Assembly: GCA_019237595.1 (NCBI GenBank)
Contig: JAFAGU010000018.1
Span: 1 to 7,513, forward strand
Reading direction: 5' to 3'
DNA: 7,513 bases
DNA from: Betaproteobacteria bacterium
Lineage (GTDB): Bacteria; Pseudomonadota; Gammaproteobacteria; Burkholderiales; SG8-39
Below, piece by piece: positions 1 to 5,934 of the stretch. How positions within the stretch are numbered: position 1 is the first letter of the stretch; every line of letters starts with the position of its first letter. The position numbers were made by a program, and so were the translations under genes. The notes below the pieces were generated by a model, which saw only the letters and a list, made by a program, of their open reading frames with translations, did not search any database and was not told the origin of the DNA.

Positions 1-910
1 CGCCCAGCCCGACGAGTCGCGCGACCCCGGCGGGCGCGTCTTCCGCGCGCTCGAAGACGACGGCTTCGAACGCTGCCGCGTCCGTTAGGAGGGCGCGCAG
101 CAAGCGGTTGTTGAGGGCGTGGCCCGACTTGTGCGCGGTGAAGGCGCCCAGCAGCGGCCCTCCGAGCAGGTAGAGGTCGCCGACCGCATCGAGCAGCTTG
201 TGGCGGATGAACTCGTCGGCGAAGCGCAAGCCTTCGGCGTTGAGGACGCGGTACTCGTCGAGCACGACGGCATTGTCCAGCCCGCCGCCCAGGGCAAGCC
301 CGCTTTCGCGCAGGTCCTCCATGTCGTGCATGAAACCGAAGGTGCGCGCGCGCGCGATTTCCTTCAGGTAGGAGGTCTGCGCGAAGTCGAGCGTCACGGA
401 CTGCGTCGTGCGCTCGATGACGGGATGGCGAAACTCGATGGAAAAGGAGAGCTTGTAGCCCTCGTAGGGCTCGAGGCGCGCCCACTTGTCGCCCTCGCTC
501 ACTTCCACCCGCTTCTTCACCCGCAGGAATTTCTTGGGCGCCGGCTGCTCCTCGATGCCGGCCTGCTGCAACAGGAGCGCGAACGGCGCAGCGCTTCCGT
601 CCATGATCGGCAGCTCCGCCGCATCGACATCTGCGTAGGCGTTGTCGATTCCGAGCCCGGCGAGCGCGGACATGAGGTGCTCGACGGTGTGGATCTTTAC
701 GTCGCCCTGCACCAGCGTGGAGGCCAGGCGAGCTTCGCCCACGAGCTGCGCGCGAGCGGGCACTTCCACTGGCGACGCGAGGTCGACGCGGCGAAACACG
801 ATGCCGGTATTCGGTGCCGCCGGTCGCAACGTGAGCCGCACCTTGCGTCCCGTATGAAGGCCGACGCCCGAGGCGCTGACGAGCGACTTGAGGGTTCGCT
901 GGCGCAGCAT
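1..910 (-). CDS. lpxC: LpxC, UDP-3-O-acyl-N-acetylglucosamine deacetylase (3' end cut by window edge)
   Basis: Zinc-dependent cytoplasmic deacetylase that removes the acetyl group from UDP-3-O-acyl-GlcNAc, the committed step of lipid A synthesis. The start MLRQRTLKS is the classic LpxC N-terminus. The frame stays open for 303 codons to the left edge with no stop; E. coli LpxC is 305 residues, so only a few residues should be missing. Visible active-site residues are E77 and H78 in the TVEH motif, H237 and D241 in RHKLLDAVGD, and H264 in HKSGH. These match the E. coli E78, H79, H238, D242 and H265 by position (family knowledge). Both repeated LpxC domains are present. The ribosome binding site is weak (AGG about 11 bases upstream). 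The gene follows ftsZ after 95 bases that hold a hairpin and a candidate promoter, so it may be expressed partly apart from the dcw operon. Product identity is secure; the exact C-terminus is not visible. Confidence 0.97.
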   Translation of the reverse strand, partial: MLRQRTLKSLVSASGVGLHTGRKVRLTLRPAAPNTGIVFRRVDLASPVEVPARAQLVGEARLASTLVQGDVKIHTVEHLMSALAGLGIDNAYADVDAAELPIMDGSAAPFALLLQQAGIEEQPAPKKFLRVKKRVEVSEGDKWARLEPYEGYKLSFSIEFRHPVIERTTQSVTLDFAQTSYLKEIARARTFGFMHDMEDLRESGLALGGGLDNAVVLDEYRVLNAEGLRFADEFIRHKLLDAVGDLYLLGGPLLGAFTAHKSGHALNNRLLRALLTDAAAFEAVVFERAEDAPAGVARLVGLG

Positions 911-936
911 GGGTCTAAGTACCTGGAGAAGCAAAG

Positions 937-945
937 ATTCTAGCA
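937..945 (-). promoter_or_regulatory. candidate extended -10 promoter for lpxC
   Basis: On the minus strand this reads TGC followed by TAGAAT. That is an extended -10 (TGn) plus a hexamer one base away from TATAAT, in an otherwise very GC-rich region. A start site near 930 would leave a leader of about 20 bases before the lpxC ATG. No good -35 hexamer sits 16-18 bases upstream, where the sequence is the 3' arm of a GC hairpin; extended -10 promoters can work without one. A separate lpxC promoter after ftsZ is known in E. coli. Predicted from sequence only. Confidence 0.45.
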
Positions 946-953
946 AACGGCAG

Positions 954-985
954 CCGGCCGCCCCCGGCAAGGGGGGAGCGGCCGG
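954..985 (-). terminator. strong GC hairpin after ftsZ, possible terminator or attenuator
   Basis: Bases 954-965 can pair with 973-985, leaving one bulged base at 977 and a 7-base loop (966-972). The pairing is an unbroken 8-bp CCGGCCGC/GCGGCCGG stem followed by 4 further G-C pairs, so it should be very stable. It begins about 20 bases past the ftsZ TAG stop. On the minus strand the stem is followed by CTGCCGTTTGC and not by a run of T, so it does not fit a classic intrinsic terminator. It may be a partial terminator, an RNA-stabilising stem at the 3' end of the ftsZ message, or an attenuator before lpxC. Confidence 0.4.
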
Positions 986-1005
986 TGCTTGCGGCAGGCG
1001 CGGGG

Positions 1006-2166
1006 CTAGTCGGCCTGCTTCCTCAGGAACGCGGGGATGTCGTATTTATCGACGCCGCTCTGCTGCAGCGCCTCGACCGTCGAGGCGCGGTTGCGGCGGA
1101 TGACCGCCGGCGCATCGAGCTGGTTGTAGTCGACCTGGCCCGAGTTGAAGGCGGGCGCATCGTGCGTTCCCGTCTTCTGCGAGACGACGAGCTGCGGCTT
1201 CTGCTGTCGGGCACTCGCCATGCCCAGGCCGGTGGCGACGACCGTCACGCGCAGGTTGTCTCCGAGCGTGTCGTCGTAGACGCCTCCGTAGATGATGGTC
1301 GCATCCTCAGCGGCGAAGCTGCGGATGATGTTCATCACCTCCTTCGTCTCGCGGAGCTTCAGGCTCGCCTTCGACGCGGTGATGTTCACCAGCACGCCGC
1401 GCGCGCCCGCGAGGTTCACGCCCTCGAGCAGCGGGCAGGCGATCGCCTGCTCGGCGGCGATGCGCGCGCGGTCGATGCCGCTCGCGGACGAGGAACCCAT
1501 CATCGCCATGCCCTGCTCCGACATGACGGTGCGCACGTCCTGGAAGTCGACGTTGACGAGGCCCGGGTTGTTGATGATCTCCGCGATCCCGGCGACGGCG
1601 TTGTTCAGCACGTCGTCCGCGGCCTTGAACGCGTCTTCCTGCGTCACGTCCTCGCCGAGCACCTCCTCGAGCTTGTCATTGAGAATGACGATGAGCGAGT
1701 CGGTGTGCGGGGCAAGCGCCTCGAGGCCGGCTTCGGCGATCTTCATCCGCTTGGATCCCTCGAACGTGAAGGGCTTCGTCACGACGGCCACGGTGAGGAT
1801 CCCGAGTCCGCGCGCCACTTCCGCAATGACCGGCCCTGCGCCTGTGCCCGTGCCGCCGCCCATTCCAGCGGTGATGAACACCATGTGCGCGCCGGCCACC
1901 GCCTCCTCGATGCGGTCGCGATCGGCGATCGCCACCGCGCGCGCCTCCTCGGGCTTCGCTCCCGCGCCGAGGCCGCTCGAGCCGAGCTGGATCTGGTTCC
2001 CGGCCTTGTTCCGCGAAAGCACCTGCGCGTCGGTGTTCACCGCGATGAACTCCACGCCCTGCACGCCCTGCTCGATCATGTGGTTGACGGCATTGCCTCC
2101 CGCCCCGCCCACCCCGATGACCTTGATGACCGGACCGGTCACCTGGTTGTCGACAATTTCAAACAT
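1006..2166 (-). CDS. ftsZ: FtsZ, tubulin-like cell division GTPase
   Basis: GTP-dependent polymer that forms the Z ring at mid-cell and recruits the divisome. The 386 residues are the usual length. In order: the nucleotide-binding start GVGGAGGNAV (18-27), the tubulin signature GGGTGTG (103-109), and the T7 synergy loop NVDFQD (205-210), whose D207 and D210 act on the GTP of the next subunit. The globular domain ends near residue 315. A linker of about 57 residues follows, then the conserved C-terminal peptide YDIPAFLRKQAD (375-386), which binds FtsA and other partners. PAFLRKQAD is typical of betaproteobacteria. The ATG at 2166 is preceded by AAGGAG at 10-base spacing, the cleanest ribosome binding site in the window, which fits the high FtsZ dosage cells need. 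FtsA lies 34 bases upstream; the stop is TAG. Confidence 0.99.
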   Translation of the reverse strand: MFEIVDNQVTGPVIKVIGVGGAGGNAVNHMIEQGVQGVEFIAVNTDAQVLSRNKAGNQIQLGSSGLGAGAKPEEARAVAIADRDRIEEAVAGAHMVFITAGMGGGTGTGAGPVIAEVARGLGILTVAVVTKPFTFEGSKRMKIAEAGLEALAPHTDSLIVILNDKLEEVLGEDVTQEDAFKAADDVLNNAVAGIAEIINNPGLVNVDFQDVRTVMSEQGMAMMGSSSASGIDRARIAAEQAIACPLLEGVNLAGARGVLVNITASKASLKLRETKEVMNIIRSFAAEDATIIYGGVYDDTLGDNLRVTVVATGLGMASARQQKPQLVVSQKTGTHDAPAFNSGQVDYNQLDAPAVIRRNRASTVEALQQSGVDKYDIPAFLRKQAD

Positions 2167-2176
2167 GGTTTTTTAT

Positions 2177-2182
2177 CTCCTT
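2177..2182 (-). promoter_or_regulatory. ribosome binding site of ftsZ
   Basis: Reads AAGGAG on the minus strand, 10 bases before the ftsZ ATG, followed by an A-rich spacer (ATAAAAAACC). It lies in the only non-overlapping junction upstream of lpxC (2167-2200). The A-rich spacer stands out in GC-rich DNA and should keep the start codon unstructured. I see no convincing -10/-35 pair within these 34 bases, so any ftsZ-specific promoter would have to lie inside ftsA or further upstream. Confidence 0.8.
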
Positions 2183-2200
2183 GCCTTGGTTAGCCCTGCT

Positions 2201-3430
2201 TCAGAAATTGCGTTGGAACCACTCCCTCATGCGCCCCAGAACCGCCTTCACCGAGCCGCTCTGGCGCGAAAGCTGCCCGTGCTGAACCTGCGCCACGCCC
2301 TCGTGCAGCAAGCCCATCGCCGTGGCAAAGCGTGGGTTGCGGACTACATCGGCGAGGCCGCCCTGGTACTTGGGAAGCCCCATGCGGACGGGCATGTGGA
2401 AGATCTCTTCGCCGAGCTCGACCATGCCGTGCATCGTCGAGGAGCCCCCCGTGAGCACCACGCCGCTCGAGAGCAGCTCCTCGAAGCCCGATTCGCGCAG
2501 TACCTGCTGCACGAGCGAGTAGAGCTCCTCGACGCGCGGCTCGATGACCTCGGCGAGCGTCTGGCGCGAGAGCGACCGCGCCCCGCGGTCGCCGATCCCC
2601 GGCACCTCGATCATGTCGTTCGGATCCGCGAGCTGGCGCAGCGCCACGCCATGCCGCGTCTTGATGTTCTCGGCGTCCGCGGTGGGCGTTCGCAGCGCCA
2701 TCGCGATGTCGTTGGTGATCTGGTCGCCGGCGATCGGGATGACGGCGGTATGGCGGATGGCGCCGTGCGTGAAGATGGCGATGTCGGTGGTGCCGCCCCC
2801 GATGTCGAGCAGGCACACGCCGAGGTCCTTCTCGTCCTCCGAAAGGACGGCGCGCGAGGACGCAAGCGGCTGGAGGATGAGGTCGTTCACCTCCAGCCCG
2901 CAGCGGCGCACGCACTTCACGATGTTCTGCGCCGCGGACACGGCGCCCGTGACGATGTGCACCTTGACCTCCAGGCGCACCCCGGACATGCCGATCGGCT
3001 CGCGCACGTCCTCCTGGCCGTCGATGATGAATTCCTGGCGCAGCACGTGCAGGATCTGCTGGTCGGTCGGGATGTTGACCGCGCGCGCCGTGTCGATCGC
3101 GCGCTCCACGTCGAGCGCGGTCACCTCGCGGTCCTTGATCGCCACCATTCCGGTGGAGTTGAAGCTCTTGATATGGTTGCCCGCGATGCCGACGAAGGCC
3201 GAGGCGATCTTGCAGTCGGCCATGAGCTCGGCCTCCTCGAGCGCGCGCTGGATCGCCGCGACCGTCGCCTCGATGTTCACCACCACGCCCTTCTTCAGGC
3301 CCTTGGATTCGTGGCCGCCGAGGCCGAGGATCTCGAAGGTGCCGTCGGGCCGCAGGTCGGCGACGAGGCAGGCGACCTTGGAGGTGCCGATGTCGAGCGC
3401 CACGATCAGGTTTTTTTCTTCTCGCGCCAT
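2201..3430 (-). CDS. ftsA: FtsA, actin-like membrane anchor of the Z ring
   Basis: Actin-fold ATP-binding protein that ties FtsZ filaments to the inner membrane and recruits later divisome proteins. The 409 residues compare with about 420 in E. coli. Visible elements: phosphate-1 loop ALDIGTSK (11-18); the FtsA-specific 1C domain (roughly 85-165); phosphate-2 loop LLDIGGGTTD (207-216); the adenosine-binding motif VVLTGGSSTMHGM (324-336). The C-terminal amphipathic helix (about 393-409, ending MREWFQRNF) is the membrane-targeting sequence. The frame is open further upstream to 3619, but MAREEKNL is the family N-terminus. GGGAGG at 3441-3446 sits 10 bases before this ATG, which settles the start at 3430. 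The start overlaps the ftsQ stop by one base (TGATG), implying translational coupling. Confidence 0.98.
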   Translation of the reverse strand: MAREEKNLIVALDIGTSKVACLVADLRPDGTFEILGLGGHESKGLKKGVVVNIEATVAAIQRALEEAELMADCKIASAFVGIAGNHIKSFNSTGMVAIKDREVTALDVERAIDTARAVNIPTDQQILHVLRQEFIIDGQEDVREPIGMSGVRLEVKVHIVTGAVSAAQNIVKCVRRCGLEVNDLILQPLASSRAVLSEDEKDLGVCLLDIGGGTTDIAIFTHGAIRHTAVIPIAGDQITNDIAMALRTPTADAENIKTRHGVALRQLADPNDMIEVPGIGDRGARSLSRQTLAEVIEPRVEELYSLVQQVLRESGFEELLSSGVVLTGGSSTMHGMVELGEEIFHMPVRMGLPKYQGGLADVVRNPRFATAMGLLHEGVAQVQHGQLSRQSGSVKAVLGRMREWFQRNF

Positions 3431-4134
3431 CAGCTCTTCGCCTCCCGGATGCGAAGCGCAAACCCGTTCGGGTAGCGCAGGTCGACGTACTCGTGCCGCC
3501 GGATGAGGGGCTTGAGCGTCGCGTCGTACGCGTCCACGAAGCGCCGCAGGCGCGCCTGCGCCGCGTCGGCGTCGCGGCCAAGGACGATGCTGAGGCCGTC
3601 CTGCAGCCGCAATTGCCATGCAAGACGCGGACTGAGCACCACGCGCTCGATCGGCGCACCCAGGGGCGCCAGGATGGCGGAGAAGCTCGCGTAGCGGCGG
3701 GCGAGCTCGCGCTCGCTCCCCGGCGGGCCGGCAAAGAGCGGCAGCGCCTCGGACGTGCGCGCGAAGAACTTTTCGCCGAGCGTGTCGACGAGCGCATCAT
3801 CGCCCCAGCGGGCGAGCGCGACGTGCTCCTCGATCGCCACCTCGAAGCGATCGGGCCACACGCGGCGCACGGAGGCGCTTCGCACCCATGGGAGCTTCTC
3901 GAGCTGCGCCCGGAGCTCCGAGGAGGAGACGGCGAAGAAGTTGCCTTCGATGCGCACCGCGGCCGCGATCTCTTCGCGGCTCGTGTTCTTCAGCGGCGAG
4001 ACGACCACGATCTCGCGCACCGGGAAGAGCTCCGAGCGCAGCAGCATGGCGAGCGCCGCCGTACCGAAGGCGAGCGCCGCTACGCCCACCAGCGCCCCGG
4101 CAATCAGGTTGAGGAGGCGCGGGTTATCCCACAT
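3430..4134 (-). CDS. ftsQ: FtsQ, bitopic divisome assembly protein
   Basis: Inner-membrane protein that links the early divisome to FtsB/FtsL and regulates septal peptidoglycan synthesis. The 234 residues show a short cytoplasmic tail (MWDNPRLLN), one membrane helix (about 9-32, rich in Ala, Leu, Val), then a periplasmic POTRA domain (about 36-104, from FPVREIVVV to FEVAIEEH). The FtsQ beta domain follows (to about 228) and ends in YVDLRYPNGFALR, a recognisable family motif. Compared with the 276-residue E. coli protein it has a shorter tail. GGAGAAGG (4138-4145) lies just before the ATG. The gene overlaps the ddl 3' end by 11 bases and the ftsA start by 1. Location between ddl and ftsA is the canonical place. 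Confidence 0.96.
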   Translation of the reverse strand: MWDNPRLLNLIAGALVGVAALAFGTAALAMLLRSELFPVREIVVVSPLKNTSREEIAAAVRIEGNFFAVSSSELRAQLEKLPWVRSASVRRVWPDRFEVAIEEHVALARWGDDALVDTLGEKFFARTSEALPLFAGPPGSERELARRYASFSAILAPLGAPIERVVLSPRLAWQLRLQDGLSIVLGRDADAAQARLRRFVDAYDATLKPLIRRHEYVDLRYPNGFALRIREAKS

Positions 4135-5032
4135 GCGCCTTCTCCAGGATCTTTACGCACAGGTCTTCGTAGGAGAGGCCCACCGCCTTGGCGGCCATCG
4201 GGACGAGCGAGTGGTCGGTCATGCCGGGCGAAGTGTTCACCTCGAGGAGGTAAGGACGCCCGCGTTTGTCCAGCATCAGGTCCACGCGGCCCCAGCCGGT
4301 GCACCCGAGCACGCGAAACGCGTCCAGGCAGAGCGCTCGAAGCTCCGCCTCCTTCTTTTCCGTGAGCCCGGCCGGAATGACGTAGCGCGTGTCGTTCGCG
4401 ACGTACTTTGCCTCGTAGTCGTAGAACTCGCGCGGCGTCTCTAGGCGGATGAGCGGCAGGGCTTCCTCGCCCAGAATCGCCCCCGTGAGCTCCGTGCCTT
4501 CGATGAACTTCTCGGCGAGCACGACCTTGTCGTAGTTCGCTGCGAGGGCGTACGCCTCGTCCAGCGCGTCCGCGGCGCGCGCCTTGCTCATGCCGATGGA
4601 CGAGCCCTCGCTCGCCGGCTTCACCATCACGGGCAGCCCGAGCCTGCGCGCCGTGACGCGAAAATTCGTGTCCTTGCCGAGCACCTCCCAGGGCGGCGTG
4701 GGCAGCTTCTCGGCCTGCCAGATGCGCTTCGCACGCAGCTTGTCCATGGCGAGGGCGGAAGCGAGCACGCCGCTGCCCGTGTACGGGATGCGCAGCCACT
4801 CGAGCACGCCCTGCACCGTGCCGTCCTCGCCGAAGCGTCCGTGCAGCGCGATGAAAGCGCGGTCGAAGCGCTCCTTCTGCAGGAGCTCGAGCGATTTCTC
4901 GGCAGGGTCGAAGGCGTGCGCATCCACGCCCTTCTTCCTGAGCGCGGCGAGCACCATGGACCCGCTCTTGAGCGACACCTCGCGCTCGGCGCTCCGTCCC
5001 CCCAGGAGCACGGCGACCTTGCCGAAGCTCAT
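4124..5032 (-). CDS. ddlB: D-alanine--D-alanine ligase (DdlB type)
   Basis: ATP-grasp ligase that joins two D-alanines; MurF then adds the dipeptide to the UDP-MurNAc-tripeptide. The 302 residues match the usual length (E. coli DdlB 306). Visible: N-terminal LLGGRSAEREVS with E16; LHGRFGEDG (64-72); the serine loop SEGSSIGM (141-148) with S144; YDYEAKY (204-210) with K209 and Y210 on the omega loop; metal ligands D251, E264 and N266 in LLEVNTSPGM. These equal E. coli E15, S150, K215/Y216, D257, E270 and N272 at a nearly constant offset. The tyrosine at 210 indicates a true D-Ala ligase and not a D-Ala-D-Lac type. The frame is open upstream to 5392, but MSFGKVAVLLGG is the family start and GGGGGAG (5038-5044) lies 5 bases before it. 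The start overlaps the murB stop as ATGA. Confidence 0.98.
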   Translation of the reverse strand: MSFGKVAVLLGGRSAEREVSLKSGSMVLAALRKKGVDAHAFDPAEKSLELLQKERFDRAFIALHGRFGEDGTVQGVLEWLRIPYTGSGVLASALAMDKLRAKRIWQAEKLPTPPWEVLGKDTNFRVTARRLGLPVMVKPASEGSSIGMSKARAADALDEAYALAANYDKVVLAEKFIEGTELTGAILGEEALPLIRLETPREFYDYEAKYVANDTRYVIPAGLTEKKEAELRALCLDAFRVLGCTGWGRVDLMLDKRGRPYLLEVNTSPGMTDHSLVPMAAKAVGLSYEDLCVKILEKAHVG

Positions 5033-5934
5033 GCGGGCTCCCCCACGATCCGGACTTCCGGCACGAGCTCCACGCCTCTCAGCTCGAGGACTTTGCGCTG
5101 GACCTCCAAGAGCAAGCCTTCGATGTCGGCCGCGCTCGCCCTGGCGTCCGGGTTGACGATGAAGTTGGCGTGCTTCTCGGACACGCGGGCGCCGCCCTGC
5201 GCGAGCCCCTTCAGCCCGCAGGACTCGATCAGGCGCGCGGCGTGGTCGCCGGGCGGGTTGCGGAACACGCTGCCCGCGTTCGGCAGCTGCAGGGGCTGCG
5301 TGGCGATGCGCTTGGCCAGGAACTCCTTGATTCGCGCGCGAGACGCCTCGCCGTCGCCCTTCGGCAACCTGAAATAGGCGGCGACGAACCATTCCTCGCG
5401 ATCGGACGCGACATGCCGATAGCCGATGTCGTAGTCAATCCTTCTTCTCGTGGCCAATTGGCCATTCCTCGACACCGCGAGAACCGAATCGACGATGTCC
5501 CAAGTCTCTCCGCCATAGCATCCGGCGTTCATTGCGAGCGCGCCGCCAACCGTTCCCGGGATGCCGGCGAGGAATTCGGCGCCGGCGAAGCCGTGCGTCG
5601 CCGCGAAGCGCGCGACCTTCGGCGCGGCGACGCCCGCCTCGGCGTAGACCATCCCGTCCTTCAATTCGGGATGCAGCTTGGCCGAGTGCAGCGCGATGAC
5701 CGTGCCGCGGAAGCCTCCGTCGCGCACGAGCAAGTTGGAGCCCAGGCCGACGAAGAGAATCGGCTCGCCCGCGGGAAGGCCCTTCAGGAACGAAGAAAGA
5801 TCGTCCAGGTCCAGAGGCGCGAAGAAGCGCTCGGCCTTGCCTCCGGCGCGCCAGCTCACGTGCCGCGACATCGGCTCGTCGCGGCGGAGCTCGCCTCGGA
5901 CGTTTGCAAAATGGACCGCGTCCGCCATGTTCAT
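5029..5934 (-). CDS. murB: MurB, UDP-N-acetylenolpyruvoylglucosamine reductase (compact form)
   Basis: Cytoplasmic FAD enzyme that reduces enolpyruvyl-UDP-GlcNAc to UDP-MurNAc with NADPH. Visible: the FAD-binding GLGSNLLV (63-70), the AGIPGTVGGALAMNAG segment (123-138), GYR (171-173) with the substrate-side arginine, catalytic S222 in NAGSVFRNP, and the C-terminal acid E293 in VPEVRIVGE. KHANFIVN (255-261) is also family-typical. At 301 residues it is about 40 shorter than E. coli MurB (342, type I) and its C-terminal half looks like type II, which lacks the tyrosine loop; the type assignment is my inference. The start at 5934 overlaps the murC stop as ATGA. A second ATG (M3, 5928) is possible. 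No clear Shine-Dalgarno precedes either, so translation probably depends on coupling to murC. Confidence 0.97.
   Translation of the reverse strand: MNMADAVHFANVRGELRRDEPMSRHVSWRAGGKAERFFAPLDLDDLSSFLKGLPAGEPILFVGLGSNLLVRDGGFRGTVIALHSAKLHPELKDGMVYAEAGVAAPKVARFAATHGFAGAEFLAGIPGTVGGALAMNAGCYGGETWDIVDSVLAVSRNGQLATRRRIDYDIGYRHVASDREEWFVAAYFRLPKGDGEASRARIKEFLAKRIATQPLQLPNAGSVFRNPPGDHAARLIESCGLKGLAQGGARVSEKHANFIVNPDARASAADIEGLLLEVQRKVLELRGVELVPEVRIVGEPA

Noticed and set aside
342..356. Alternating GC run inside lpxC, possible Z-DNA or simple repeat
   Set aside because: It is about 14 bases and encodes the conserved ARARTFGF region of LpxC; ordinary codon use in GC-rich DNA explains it.
119..943. 274-codon plus-strand frame opposite lpxC
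   Set aside because: LpxC on the minus strand has complete catalytic residues over the same bases. The plus-strand translation shows no family features.
985..2193. 402-codon plus-strand frame opposite the whole of ftsZ
   Set aside because: It mirrors ftsZ codon structure, is rich in Arg, Asp, His and Val, and has no recognisable domain or ribosome binding site.
3431..3619. 63-codon N-terminal extension of ftsA
   Set aside because: The extension is Arg/Pro/Ala-rich, overlaps ftsQ coding sequence and does not resemble FtsA. MAREEKNL with GGGAGG 10 bases upstream is the correct start.
2190..3800. 536-codon minus-strand frame overlapping ftsA and ftsQ in another phase
   Set aside because: Arg/Ala/Gly-rich low-complexity translation with no motif. 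The same DNA encodes FtsA and FtsQ with all family motifs intact, so this is a GC-rich shadow frame.
5033..5392. 120-codon N-terminal extension of ddl
   Set aside because: The extension is a shadow of murB. The ligase begins at MSFGKVAVLLGG with its own GGGGGAG.
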